A stretch of 64,000 nucleotides of DNA, from positions 215,568 through 279,567 of the forward strand of contig JAIQFK010000010.1 of the NCBI GenBank assembly GCA_020073305.1. The letters run 5' to 3'. Source of the stretch: Terriglobia bacterium. Lineage in GTDB: Bacteria; Acidobacteriota; Terriglobia; Bryobacterales; Bryobacteraceae. This document shows, piece after piece, positions 43,853 through 51,630 of the stretch. Numbering within the stretch: position 1 is the first letter of the stretch; each line of letters starts with the position of its first letter. Position numbers and translations under genes: made by a program. The notes beneath the pieces were generated by a model. The model did not search any database and was not told the DNA's origin. It saw nothing but the letters and a program-made list of their open reading frames with translations.

Positions 43853-44454
43853 CCGCTTCGCGAACTCCGGGTTTCCCTCTTCAGGTCCGAAAGCCGCATC
43901 GGACCCGCTGTCGCTTCCCAGCGCATCTGCTGCGCGCGCGGCGGATTGCTGAAAACTTCGATCAGGCGCGTGAGGTTGATCCCCGAGTCGTCGACTACGC
44001 CCGCCTGGTCCCGTGCATCTTCCGCGCGCAGTTCCAATCTCACCCAGAACGGTTTATCGGGTGCGAGGCCTCCGATGCCGACCGCCAGATGGTCCAGGCA
44101 CCAGGTTTCCGCCGCCGCAGTGGAAAGATGCGAGGCTCTCGCGCGTTCCGCGCCGCCATCCATCACCGAGAACTTTTCTTCCCAGAGATCGTAGCTCACC
44201 ACGAACCGGTCCACGGCGCGCTTGATCGCCGGCGCGTTCACCTCGGTCGAGATGGATAGCTGAGTGAGAAACACTACCGTCGCTCCGTCCTTCAATTTTT
44301 CGAGGGGCTTGCCGGTGAGAAACCCGAACTGCGGCGCGCCCACGCGCAGATCGTCGCCGTCCAGGCGCACCCGGAGGGCTTGGGCCGAGAGGCCCAAACT
44401 AAACGGCGCGCCGAAGCTCGCCATGAGCCACCATCGTCTGGTGACTTTTTGCAT
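43849..44454 (-). CDS. DUF4390-like exported protein
   Basis: 201 residues with an N-terminal signal-like segment (WWLMASFGAPFSLGLSAQA). The pattern LKDGATVVFLTQLSIS, then RFVVSYDLWEEKFSVM and a C-terminal segment around RLIEVFSNP resembles DUF4390, whose genes precede NtrY-like kinase genes in other bacteria. Its ATG shares a base with the stop of the outer-membrane-protein gene and its end overlaps the kinase start. Its function is unknown; the place in the operon suggests a periplasmic input to the kinase. Confidence 0.62.
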   Translation of the reverse strand: MQKVTRRWWLMASFGAPFSLGLSAQALRVRLDGDDLRVGAPQFGFLTGKPLEKLKDGATVVFLTQLSISTEVNAPAIKRAVDRFVVSYDLWEEKFSVMDGGAERARASHLSTAAAETWCLDHLAVGIGGLAPDKPFWVRLELRAEDARDQAGVVDDSGINLTRLIEVFSNPPRAQQMRWEATAGPMRLSDLKRETRSSRSG

Positions 44455-45704
44455 CAGTAGTTCATGCCAACCATAAAAACCGGTGACGCACGGCCTTCTT
44501 TAATCGGAAAGGCCATCGCCACCATGAACGAACTCTTGCGCAGCCCCACCCCCACCGAGTGCCGCGCTACCACGTCCTGGCCCGGGTCCCAGATGGCGCC
44601 CGTATCGTAGAAAACTTCGACCATGCCGTATCGATACTCGAGCGAGTTAAGCGCCACGCGGCTTCCGCCCAGAGGATCGAGGTCATATTTATTCCAGCCT
44701 CGCAACAGCGAACTGGTTCCGAGCTCGAAGCGCTCGAAAAGTGGAGCACGCCCGGTGATCAAGCCCGCCACAGCCTCGTCCGATACCGTATGCCGCCCGC
44801 GCGTGATCGAATAGTGCAGGTTCCAGCGATGGCGGGCATAGGCGAAATCGCTGTTCAAGACTTTGGTGGCGGCTCGCAGGCTGTACCCTGCCTCCAATTC
44901 CTGCTGATCTCCGCCGGTGCCCTCAATGCGCCGCTCATAGCGCAGAGCGGTAACGGCGGCGTTCGCTGACTGCGTACGCGACGCCGGCAACTGCGTGTCG
45001 AAACGCTGAAAACCGGCCCCGAGCGAGAGCGTCAGCGGTTTGGCGAGAACGAAGGTAGCCACGGGTTCGAAAGCCTGCCGGGAGCGGTAGATCCCTGGAA
45101 CCGCGTCGTCTTTTCCGATGGCGCTGAGCGTCGACGAGTTCCATTGCTCATGGTAGCTCGCGAAGTCGAACCGCAGGCGCACGCGGTCGGAACCGAGCTT
45201 GCGATTCTCGTAGCGCGCCCGCACCCCTGTGTAGCGTTCCGCCAGTTCGTCTCCGTCGCTCACCAAGCCCGCCGTAAAGCGGTTGCTGCCCAAAATGGCG
45301 GTTCCCTCAACCGCGGCGCTGAAGCCCTCGGTCGAGTGATAAACCACCTTGGGTACGGATAGATCCCACTCATTCTTCCGCCCGCCGATATCCAGCACGA
45401 CCTTCACGTGGTCCGGAACGTTGCCTCGCAGCACTTGCTGTGAGACGTTGCGGACATTGAGTTCGGTACGGATTCGTCGGGCCAGATCATTCAACGCCGC
45501 CGGGTTCAGCTTCTCGCCAATGAGTTTCTGGACATCCTGCCGGAGGCTGCGGCTGATGCGCGTTTCAATCTCGCGCGAAAGCTCCACGCTCTCAACGGTG
45601 TAACGGGAATTGACGTTGAATTCGGTGGGTTCGAGGAGAGGCTGCTGATTGCCGCCCCACAGGCTCATGCCCGAAAAAAGGAGACTAATCAGCGTATATT
45701 TCAT
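44454..45704 (-). CDS. BamA/TamA-like outer-membrane beta-barrel protein
   Basis: 416 residues from ATG 45704. A signal peptide (YTLISLLFSGMSLWGG) leads to one POTRA-like region (about 35-110: YTVESVELSREIETRISRSL, then LNPAALNDLARRIRTELN). The rest is alternating strands of a barrel, with RGWNKYDLDPLGGSRVALNS near the end (a surface-antigen signature like RGY/RGW...G) and a final beta strand SPVFMVGMNY ending near an aromatic residue. It is short for BamA. It is the first gene of the four-gene operon with the two-component system. Confidence 0.72.
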   Translation of the reverse strand: MKYTLISLLFSGMSLWGGNQQPLLEPTEFNVNSRYTVESVELSREIETRISRSLRQDVQKLIGEKLNPAALNDLARRIRTELNVRNVSQQVLRGNVPDHVKVVLDIGGRKNEWDLSVPKVVYHSTEGFSAAVEGTAILGSNRFTAGLVSDGDELAERYTGVRARYENRKLGSDRVRLRFDFASYHEQWNSSTLSAIGKDDAVPGIYRSRQAFEPVATFVLAKPLTLSLGAGFQRFDTQLPASRTQSANAAVTALRYERRIEGTGGDQQELEAGYSLRAATKVLNSDFAYARHRWNLHYSITRGRHTVSDEAVAGLITGRAPLFERFELGTSSLLRGWNKYDLDPLGGSRVALNSLEYRYGMVEVFYDTGAIWDPGQDVVARHSVGVGLRKSSFMVAMAFPIKEGRASPVFMVGMNY

Positions 45705-45812
45705 GCCGTTGAGACTGCAACGGCCATGCCAGGGACAAGAAGCCTTTGCCCTCAAGGAGTTAGAGGATGATCGCCTGTGCCGGGTGTTCACAGGTGTGAA
45801 CCCGGTCGCAGA

Positions 45813-46199
45813 CTAAAGTGCCTTCGCGAGCTCGGTGGCGAAGGCGCTCCGCACAGCCGTTTCCTTTTCCTTGGGCTTCCTCTGGCGACGATGCCGTTGC
45901 TGATCCGGGGCTGGCGCCATAACCGTACCCGTCACCGTAATCTTGCCCTTCGCGGGCTGTGCCGGGTTGGCGCGAAGCAGCTTGCCCTCGAGGGGCGCAC
46001 GGTCAAAACGCCGGATGATGGATTGCATTTCTTCCGCCGTCGGGGCTTCCACGAACGCGAAGCCTTTGGACTCCTGCGTCTCGTGATTGCGGATCACCTT
46101 GATAGAATCCGCTACGAGGTCTTCCGCCGTGAGCCATCCTTTGATGTCGTCAGCGGTCACCCATGTAGGGAGATTTCCTAAAAAAACAGTAAAACTCAT
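45813..46199 (-). CDS. RRM-domain RNA-binding protein
   Basis: 128 residues. One RNA-recognition motif: RNP2 TVFLGNLP at residues 4-11 and RNP1 SKGFAFVEA at about 44-52, then IIRRFDRAPLEGKLLRANPA. A basic disordered tail (QQRHRRQRKPKEKETAVRS) follows. Such small RRM proteins occur in several bacterial phyla and bind single-stranded RNA, often in cold response. It has its own promoter region and no co-directional close neighbour. Confidence 0.92.
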   Translation of the reverse strand: MSFTVFLGNLPTWVTADDIKGWLTAEDLVADSIKVIRNHETQESKGFAFVEAPTAEEMQSIIRRFDRAPLEGKLLRANPAQPAKGKITVTGTVMAPAPDQQRHRRQRKPKEKETAVRSAFATELAKAL

Positions 46200-46330
46200 T
46201 CAGTAAGCTTTTTGCTCCTTCGGTTGGATTTTGGCGTTCAAAGGGGAAGGGTTCCGATCTACTGCCAGAATTGATGATATCAGGCAAATGCACAGCTTGG
46301 CAATGGTCTCGGTTGCGGCTCCACCGGTTT

Positions 46331-46361
46331 TTGAAGCTCCGAGGCAGTGACTCCCTATAAT
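46331..46361 (+). promoter_or_regulatory. Candidate promoter of the kinase gene
   Basis: A perfect TATAAT at 46356-46361 is preceded by TTGAAG at 46331-46336 with a 19-base spacer, longer than the optimum. Initiation near 46368 leaves only about six bases before ATG 46374, with no ribosome site, so a leaderless message is likely. Confidence 0.5.
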
Positions 46362-46373
46362 CAAGTACTGGCC

Positions 46374-49300
46374 ATGCCAGTCCAATCTCAGCGGGCCGTA
46401 AAGTTTCCGCAACGCTTCGACGTGTTGCGCCAAGTGGGCCGCGGTGGCATGGGGATGGTGTTCGAAGCGCTTGATCGGGAGCGCAACCTGCGCGTGGCGC
46501 TCAAGGCGCTGACCGACGTATCGGCCTCGCGGCTGTACCTGTTCAAGCAGGAATTCCGGGCGCTGGCTGGCATCGTACATCCCAACCTGGTGACTCTCTA
46601 TGAACTGCTGGAAGAAGGCGACGAATACTTCCTGTCCATGGAGTTCGTGGAGGGCGCCACTTTTCTCAAGTACGTGCGGAAGCAAGGGGATGTGCCCGGC
46701 GGCGTAGCCGATTCGTCCGCCGACGCCACTCCTACAAAAACGTTCATTACATCGCCCGAAGGGCGGGAAGTGCGAGTGTACACACCGGCGGCCGGGGAAT
46801 GCGACGTGGAACGGCTGCGTGCGGTTCTACCCCAAATCGCCGTTGGCCTGAACACTCTACACGCTGCAGGCAAGCTGCACCGGGACATGAAGCCCTCCAA
46901 TGTGATGGTTGACCCCGATGGCCGGGCCGTCATTCTCGATTTCGGTCTTGTGGCAGAGGCGGAACACGAGCGTTTCGGCATGGTGAACCAGATTGACGTG
47001 GCCGGCACCGCGGAGTACATGGCGCCGGAGCAAGCCCTAGGCACGGTCACGCCCGCCACTGATTTCTACGCCGTGGGCACGATGTTGTTTCAGGCGCTTA
47101 CCGGCCGGCTGCCGTTCGAGGGGTCGCAGAGCGAAATCCTGGCTGCGCGGCATGTGGACGAGGCACCGGCGGCGCGGGCGTTCAATCCTGCCATTCCGGA
47201 GGATCTGGACCAGCTATGCAGCCGTCTGTTGCTCCACGATCCGGCTAAGCGACCGTCCGGGCAAGAGTTGCTGGAACGACTCGGGGCGGCCTGCCCGAAG
47301 ATCAGCGAGCCACTCAAGCGAGTACGCATATTTGTCGGGCGTAGTAGCGAACTTGGCCAACTCGTTTCGGCGTTCGACGCCGTTTGCCAGGGCCAAGCCG
47401 CCGTCGCGCTCCTTCATGGCCCCTCGGGAACAGGCAAGACCACGCTGGCCGAACGGTTCCTGGAATCGATTTCACAAGACACCGGAACGCTGATTCTTAC
47501 GGGCCGGTGTTACGAGCAGGAGACCGTGCCGTACAAAGCCGTGGACAGCCTGATCGACCGCTTGAGCCGCTTTGTGAGCACACAGCCGGATGCTCAAGTG
47601 GAGGCGATGCTTCCCCGCGACGCGGCTTCGCTGGCCGCGGTATTTCCGGTGCTGGAACGCGTGGCGGCTTTCGGCGAAGCGCGCCGGCGCCGGGTCATCG
47701 CGACGGACCCGGTCGAATTGCGCCGCCGGGCCTTTCTGGCCTTGCGGGATATGCTGGGGCGCATTGGCGAGCGGTCCCGGCTGGTGATCTGGCTGGATGA
47801 TTTGCAGTGGGGCGATTTGGAGAGCGCGGCTCTGCTCTCCGAGGTGATGCGCACCCCCGATGCACCCGTGCTTCTTCTGTTGTGCAGTTACCGGGCCGAG
47901 GCTGGAGCGGCGAATCCCGGACTGCGCGCTCTGCTCGAGTCCCTGGAGCGGGAATCGCTGGCCAAAACGGAGGTGGATCTGCAGCCGCTCGGGACCGCCG
48001 AAGCCACTTTGCTCGCCGGGCGAATATTGGGCAATGCCAGCGAAGAGGCACGGCGGCGCGCATCCGCTATTGCGCGAGACTCCGGCGGTATGCCGTTTTT
48101 CATCGGCGAGTTGGCGCAACTCGATCCTGAGGAGGATAGCGCGGGCGCCAGTCTGGAATCGTTGATCTGGAGGAGAGTGGAGCAGTTTGACGAGGCGCCC
48201 CGCCGTCTGCTCCAGCTCGTAGCGGTTGCCGGACGGCCGCTGGCGCAGGCGGATGCCTTCCATGCGGCGGGCCTGGCGAGCCGCAGCCCGGCTATTCTCA
48301 ATCTGCTCACTGGCGCCAGCCTGCTCTCGAGCGCCGGTCCGCGCGAAAACGACAGTGTCGCGACCTATCACGACCGCATTCGCGAAACCATCGTCGCACG
48401 GCTGGATGCGGGCGAAAAGCGGAATCTGCACCGGCGCCTGGCGGAAACGCTGGAGCGAAGCGAACATGCCGATCCGGAAATGCTGGCCGTCCACTTCGAG
48501 TCTTGCGGGGAACGAGAGCATGCCGGGACCTACTACGAACAGGCGGCGGAACGCGCCAGCCGCGCCCTGGCGTTCGATCGGGCCGCCGGGCTGTATGAAC
48601 GGGCGCTGTCACTTGCCGCTCTGACCCTGCCGGAGCGGGCGGCCCTGGAGGTGAAGCTGGCCGAAGCGCTGGCTAACGCAGGCCGTAGCGCCGATGCGAG
48701 CCGCAAATATTTCCAGGCCGCGGAGCATTCACCGGCGGAAGAGCGGCTCAGCCTGGAGGGCGTGGCGGCCTATCATTTGTGCGCGGCGGGCTGTCTGGAC
48801 GAAGGCCGCGATAGATTTCACCAGCTATTGCGCAGCGTGGGAGAGCGGCCGCCTGAAAGCAATCTGCGCACCGTGGCTTCGATCCTTTGGCGAGACCTGC
48901 GTCTGCGCCGGCGCGGACTCGATTTCAAATTGCGCAACGAGGAGGAAGTCTCTCCCGCCGTGCTGGCAAAGATCGACCTGTTGTGGTACGCCTCAGCGGG
49001 CATCGGCACGTCCGACATGGTGAGCGGGTTCGACCTGCTGCTCGGTAGCGTGCTGGTTGCCCTCGAGGCGGGCGAGCCGTTGCGCTTGATCCGCGCGCTT
49101 TCGCTTCACGCGGGTTTCGCGTCCATGGCCGGGCAGTCGCAAGCGGAGCGGAGCGAAAGGGAGCTGAAGTTGTGCCAGGAATTGAGCGCGCGCACAGGCA
49201 GCGTGCCGCGGGCCCGGGCCATTATCACGCTCTCGGACGCGATCCGCCATTACAATCTCGGGCTCTGGTCCGAGGCTCTCGGCCGCTATGTAGAGGCCGA

Positions 49301-50129
49301 GCGCATTCTCGTCGAGCAATGCCATGGCTTGAACTGGGAATTGTCGTTCGCGCGCACGGGCAGGCTCTGGACATGGATGAGCGCAGGCGATTCCGTCCGC
49401 TTGCAGGAGGACGCGCCGCTGATCCTCGAAGACGCGGTCCAACGTGGAGATCTCGTCACGGCCACGAACGTGGCCACGCACCCACTGCCCTACGCGCAGA
49501 TTCTGTCCGGACGGCCGGCGCTGGCGCGGGAAACCTGTGAACAATGGCTGGCCCGGTGGACGCATCACGGTTTCGGTTTGCAGCGCGCGCTGGGGCTCGT
49601 GGCCACGGCGTACTCCTGGCTGTACGAGGACAAGCCGCAGGCGGCGTTCGATTTGCTGGAAGGCCAGTGGAGCCTGCTGGTGCGCTCCGGCCTGTTGCGC
49701 CTTCCCTCCTCGTCCGCGTTTCTGTGGGATGCACGCGCCCGCGTGCTCATCCTGGCCGCGCAGTCCAGTCACGGCGAGCGGCGGCGCAAGCTGGTGCGGA
49801 CCGCGAAGCAAGCTTTGCGGAAGATCGAAAGCATTGGCTCTCCCAGCGGCCCCGCTCATGCCGCGCACATTCGCGGCGCGCTTCATGCGCTCAGGGGCGA
49901 GGGGCCGAGCGCCATCGCGGAGATGGAATCCGCGGCTCGCCTGTTTGAGCTGTGTGGAATGAAAATCTATGCCGCTGCAGCGCGGCGCCGGCTCGGCGAG
50001 TGGACCGGCGGCGACCGCGGAAGCGAGTGGATTGCCGCCGCCGACGCCTTCATGCAGTCCGAGAAGATTCCCGATCCGCGCGCCGCGGCCAGGATGCACA
50101 TCGCGGAAGTGCGCGTTGCGGCTTCTTGA
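46374..50129 (+). CDS. Ser/Thr protein kinase with AAA ATPase and TPR-like domains
   Basis: 1251 residues from ATG 46374; a GTG at 46347 lies upstream of the -10 box and is unlikely. Kinase domain about 15-300: GRGGMGMVFEA, K44 in RVALKAL, D171 in HRDMKPSNV, D189 in LDFGLVAEA, and GTAEYMAPEQ. An AAA/ORC-type ATPase follows with Walker A 349-357 (GPSGTGKTT) and a DDLQW motif like transcriptional STAND proteins. From about 700 to the end are helical TPR-like repeats (TYYEQAAERASRALAFDRAA). It is a large cytoplasmic signalling protein of the kind with no attached HTH; targets are unknown. Confidence 0.92.
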   Translation: MPVQSQRAVKFPQRFDVLRQVGRGGMGMVFEALDRERNLRVALKALTDVSASRLYLFKQEFRALAGIVHPNLVTLYELLEEGDEYFLSMEFVEGATFLKYVRKQGDVPGGVADSSADATPTKTFITSPEGREVRVYTPAAGECDVERLRAVLPQIAVGLNTLHAAGKLHRDMKPSNVMVDPDGRAVILDFGLVAEAEHERFGMVNQIDVAGTAEYMAPEQALGTVTPATDFYAVGTMLFQALTGRLPFEGSQSEILAARHVDEAPAARAFNPAIPEDLDQLCSRLLLHDPAKRPSGQELLERLGAACPKISEPLKRVRIFVGRSSELGQLVSAFDAVCQGQAAVALLHGPSGTGKTTLAERFLESISQDTGTLILTGRCYEQETVPYKAVDSLIDRLSRFVSTQPDAQVEAMLPRDAASLAAVFPVLERVAAFGEARRRRVIATDPVELRRRAFLALRDMLGRIGERSRLVIWLDDLQWGDLESAALLSEVMRTPDAPVLLLLCSYRAEAGAANPGLRALLESLERESLAKTEVDLQPLGTAEATLLAGRILGNASEEARRRASAIARDSGGMPFFIGELAQLDPEEDSAGASLESLIWRRVEQFDEAPRRLLQLVAVAGRPLAQADAFHAAGLASRSPAILNLLTGASLLSSAGPRENDSVATYHDRIRETIVARLDAGEKRNLHRRLAETLERSEHADPEMLAVHFESCGEREHAGTYYEQAAERASRALAFDRAAGLYERALSLAALTLPERAALEVKLAEALANAGRSADASRKYFQAAEHSPAEERLSLEGVAAYHLCAAGCLDEGRDRFHQLLRSVGERPPESNLRTVASILWRDLRLRRRGLDFKLRNEEEVSPAVLAKIDLLWYASAGIGTSDMVSGFDLLLGSVLVALEAGEPLRLIRALSLHAGFASMAGQSQAERSERELKLCQELSARTGSVPRARAIITLSDAIRHYNLGLWSEALGRYVEAERILVEQCHGLNWELSFARTGRLWTWMSAGDSVRLQEDAPLILEDAVQRGDLVTATNVATHPLPYAQILSGRPALARETCEQWLARWTHHGFGLQRALGLVATAYSWLYEDKPQAAFDLLEGQWSLLVRSGLLRLPSSSAFLWDARARVLILAAQSSHGERRRKLVRTAKQALRKIESIGSPSGPAHAAHIRGALHALRGEGPSAIAEMESAARLFELCGMKIYAAAARRRLGEWTGGDRGSEWIAAADAFMQSEKIPDPRAAARMHIAEVRVAAS

Positions 50130-50216
50130 AGCGGCCCAGCTTATTTGATGACAGAGAGCCAGGACGTTTCGGGCGTCGGGGCGAATATGCACGTGACGTT
50201 TCGCGCTGGTTTCATT

Positions 50217-50566
50217 TCACGGCCCGATAATAGCGTGAGATGTGCCGGGACCCTGGTTGCTTGTTCTTTGATGCGGCCTCGCCGCAATCCGAGCGCGCGG
50301 TTGTTTGGGAGAGGCTGCGGCCTTTGTTTTTCGCCGCAGAGGTTCGCCAAGTAGCGCGAGGTAGCGAGTGTAGGCGAACAAGCGGTGGCGCTTCTGGCCA
50401 GTGGTTTCTTTGAGGATACCGAGGGAGGAGAAGTGTTTGGCCATATCACTCGCTCCTTGGAACGTAACTCCGCAGACCTCGCTAATGCTAGACATGGAGA
50501 CGACTGGCTGCCGATAGAGGCTCTCCAATAGATTGAGCGCTCGGCCAGTGGACCTTCTCAGACCCT
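50217..50566 (-). pseudogene. Fic-family gene remnant (C-terminal winged helix only)
   Basis: The reading frame is open from about 50566, behind a TAG, and shows RRSTGRALNLLESLYRQPVV, then EVCGVTFQGASDMAKHFSSL and GILKETTGQKRHRLFAYTRY. This is the C-terminal winged-helix region of Fic proteins, which AMPylate other proteins. The catalytic Fic core (HPFxxGN) is missing from the DNA upstream. The remaining tail is Arg-rich and unlike the family. The piece lies alone between two unrelated genes. Confidence 0.6.
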
Positions 50567-50646
50567 TCTATGGGAATTGAACCTGTTCGTTTGGGATCTG
50601 ATCTCTGGCTCGCGTATAATAACCCTCACCTGCGGAATGCGGACTT

Positions 50647-51618
50647 ATGTACTTATGGTTGATTCGCACGTTCCAGGTCGTTACCTGCGTTGTGCTGGGG
50701 ACCTTCGATGCGTGCCTCACCGTCGTGTTGAGGCTGCTGGGACTTGAACGAGACGTTTACTTGCGCGAGTGGCAACGGTCGTTTGGACCGAAGGCTCCGC
50801 CGCAGTTTCCGCCGGAGCACGAGCCGGGCGAGCCTCATTATCCTTACAGCATCTGGGACTACCACGGCTACATCAGGACCGTGATCGTGGTCGATTATCT
50901 CGACCGCGCCAAAGTGGAAGCGCTGCTGCCGGATTACCTGGAGCTGGCGCACGTGCCCGACGCCGCTTTAGAGAAGCACCCGGTTCTGTTCAGTTTCGGC
51001 CTCAACGAGCACTTTGGTCCGGTCTGGATGCCGGTGAAAACCATCAGCTACATGGAACTGCTGGTGAGCATCCCGGACACACAGCTCAAGGGCAAGCGCG
51101 ATGGCTACGTAGGGCCCTTCTATTTTCCGCCTCGGCTGTGGCTCAACCGCCTGTTTCCAACTGTAGTCGGCAGGCTGCTCGGTTACCCGAAAATGCTGGG
51201 CCGGGTTCCAACCACAGCAGACTCCTGCACCATCCGCAGGCTGTTCGGCGGCGAGATCGCACGCCTGAAAGTGACCCCGTGCGGGATATCCGGGCCCATC
51301 GCGAAGATCCCTGGCTTTGGCCGCTGGATGCGCCGCGCCAACCAGCCGATCGCGACCAAGGTCTTCTTCTCCAGTCCTCTTTTCACTCACTTTCAGTGGG
51401 AGTGGAACCTGGCGAAGGGACAGCAAGCCGAGGTGACGCTGGAAGTGATCTCGGCGGATTTCCCCGTGCTCGCGCGAGGAACCTATCGCTGGAGTCCGCT
51501 GCAGGAGGGCCAGTCCGGCGCCATCCTGGTCTCATCGCCGTTTGAATGGCAGATCCCGTTCTCGCGCAAAATTCTGGACGAATCGGCTGCTGAGAAACAG
51601 ATGGCCGCTGGCGTCTGA
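50647..51618 (+). CDS. Acetoacetate decarboxylase-like protein
   Basis: 323 residues from ATG 50647. An N-terminal hydrophobic segment (TFQVVTCVVLGTFDACLTVV) may anchor it. The ADC-like domain has VVDYLDRAKVEALLPDYLEL, TISYMELLVSIPDTQLKG and the lysine K182 in LLGYPKMLGR, which matches the Schiff-base lysine of acetoacetate decarboxylase (GxPK pattern). Related proteins act on varied oxo acids. It is convergent with the FAD oxidoreductase gene, 12 bases apart. Confidence 0.68.
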   Translation: MYLWLIRTFQVVTCVVLGTFDACLTVVLRLLGLERDVYLREWQRSFGPKAPPQFPPEHEPGEPHYPYSIWDYHGYIRTVIVVDYLDRAKVEALLPDYLELAHVPDAALEKHPVLFSFGLNEHFGPVWMPVKTISYMELLVSIPDTQLKGKRDGYVGPFYFPPRLWLNRLFPTVVGRLLGYPKMLGRVPTTADSCTIRRLFGGEIARLKVTPCGISGPIAKIPGFGRWMRRANQPIATKVFFSSPLFTHFQWEWNLAKGQQAEVTLEVISADFPVLARGTYRWSPLQEGQSGAILVSSPFEWQIPFSRKILDESAAEKQMAAGV

Positions 51619-51630
51619 ACCGGCAGCGGC

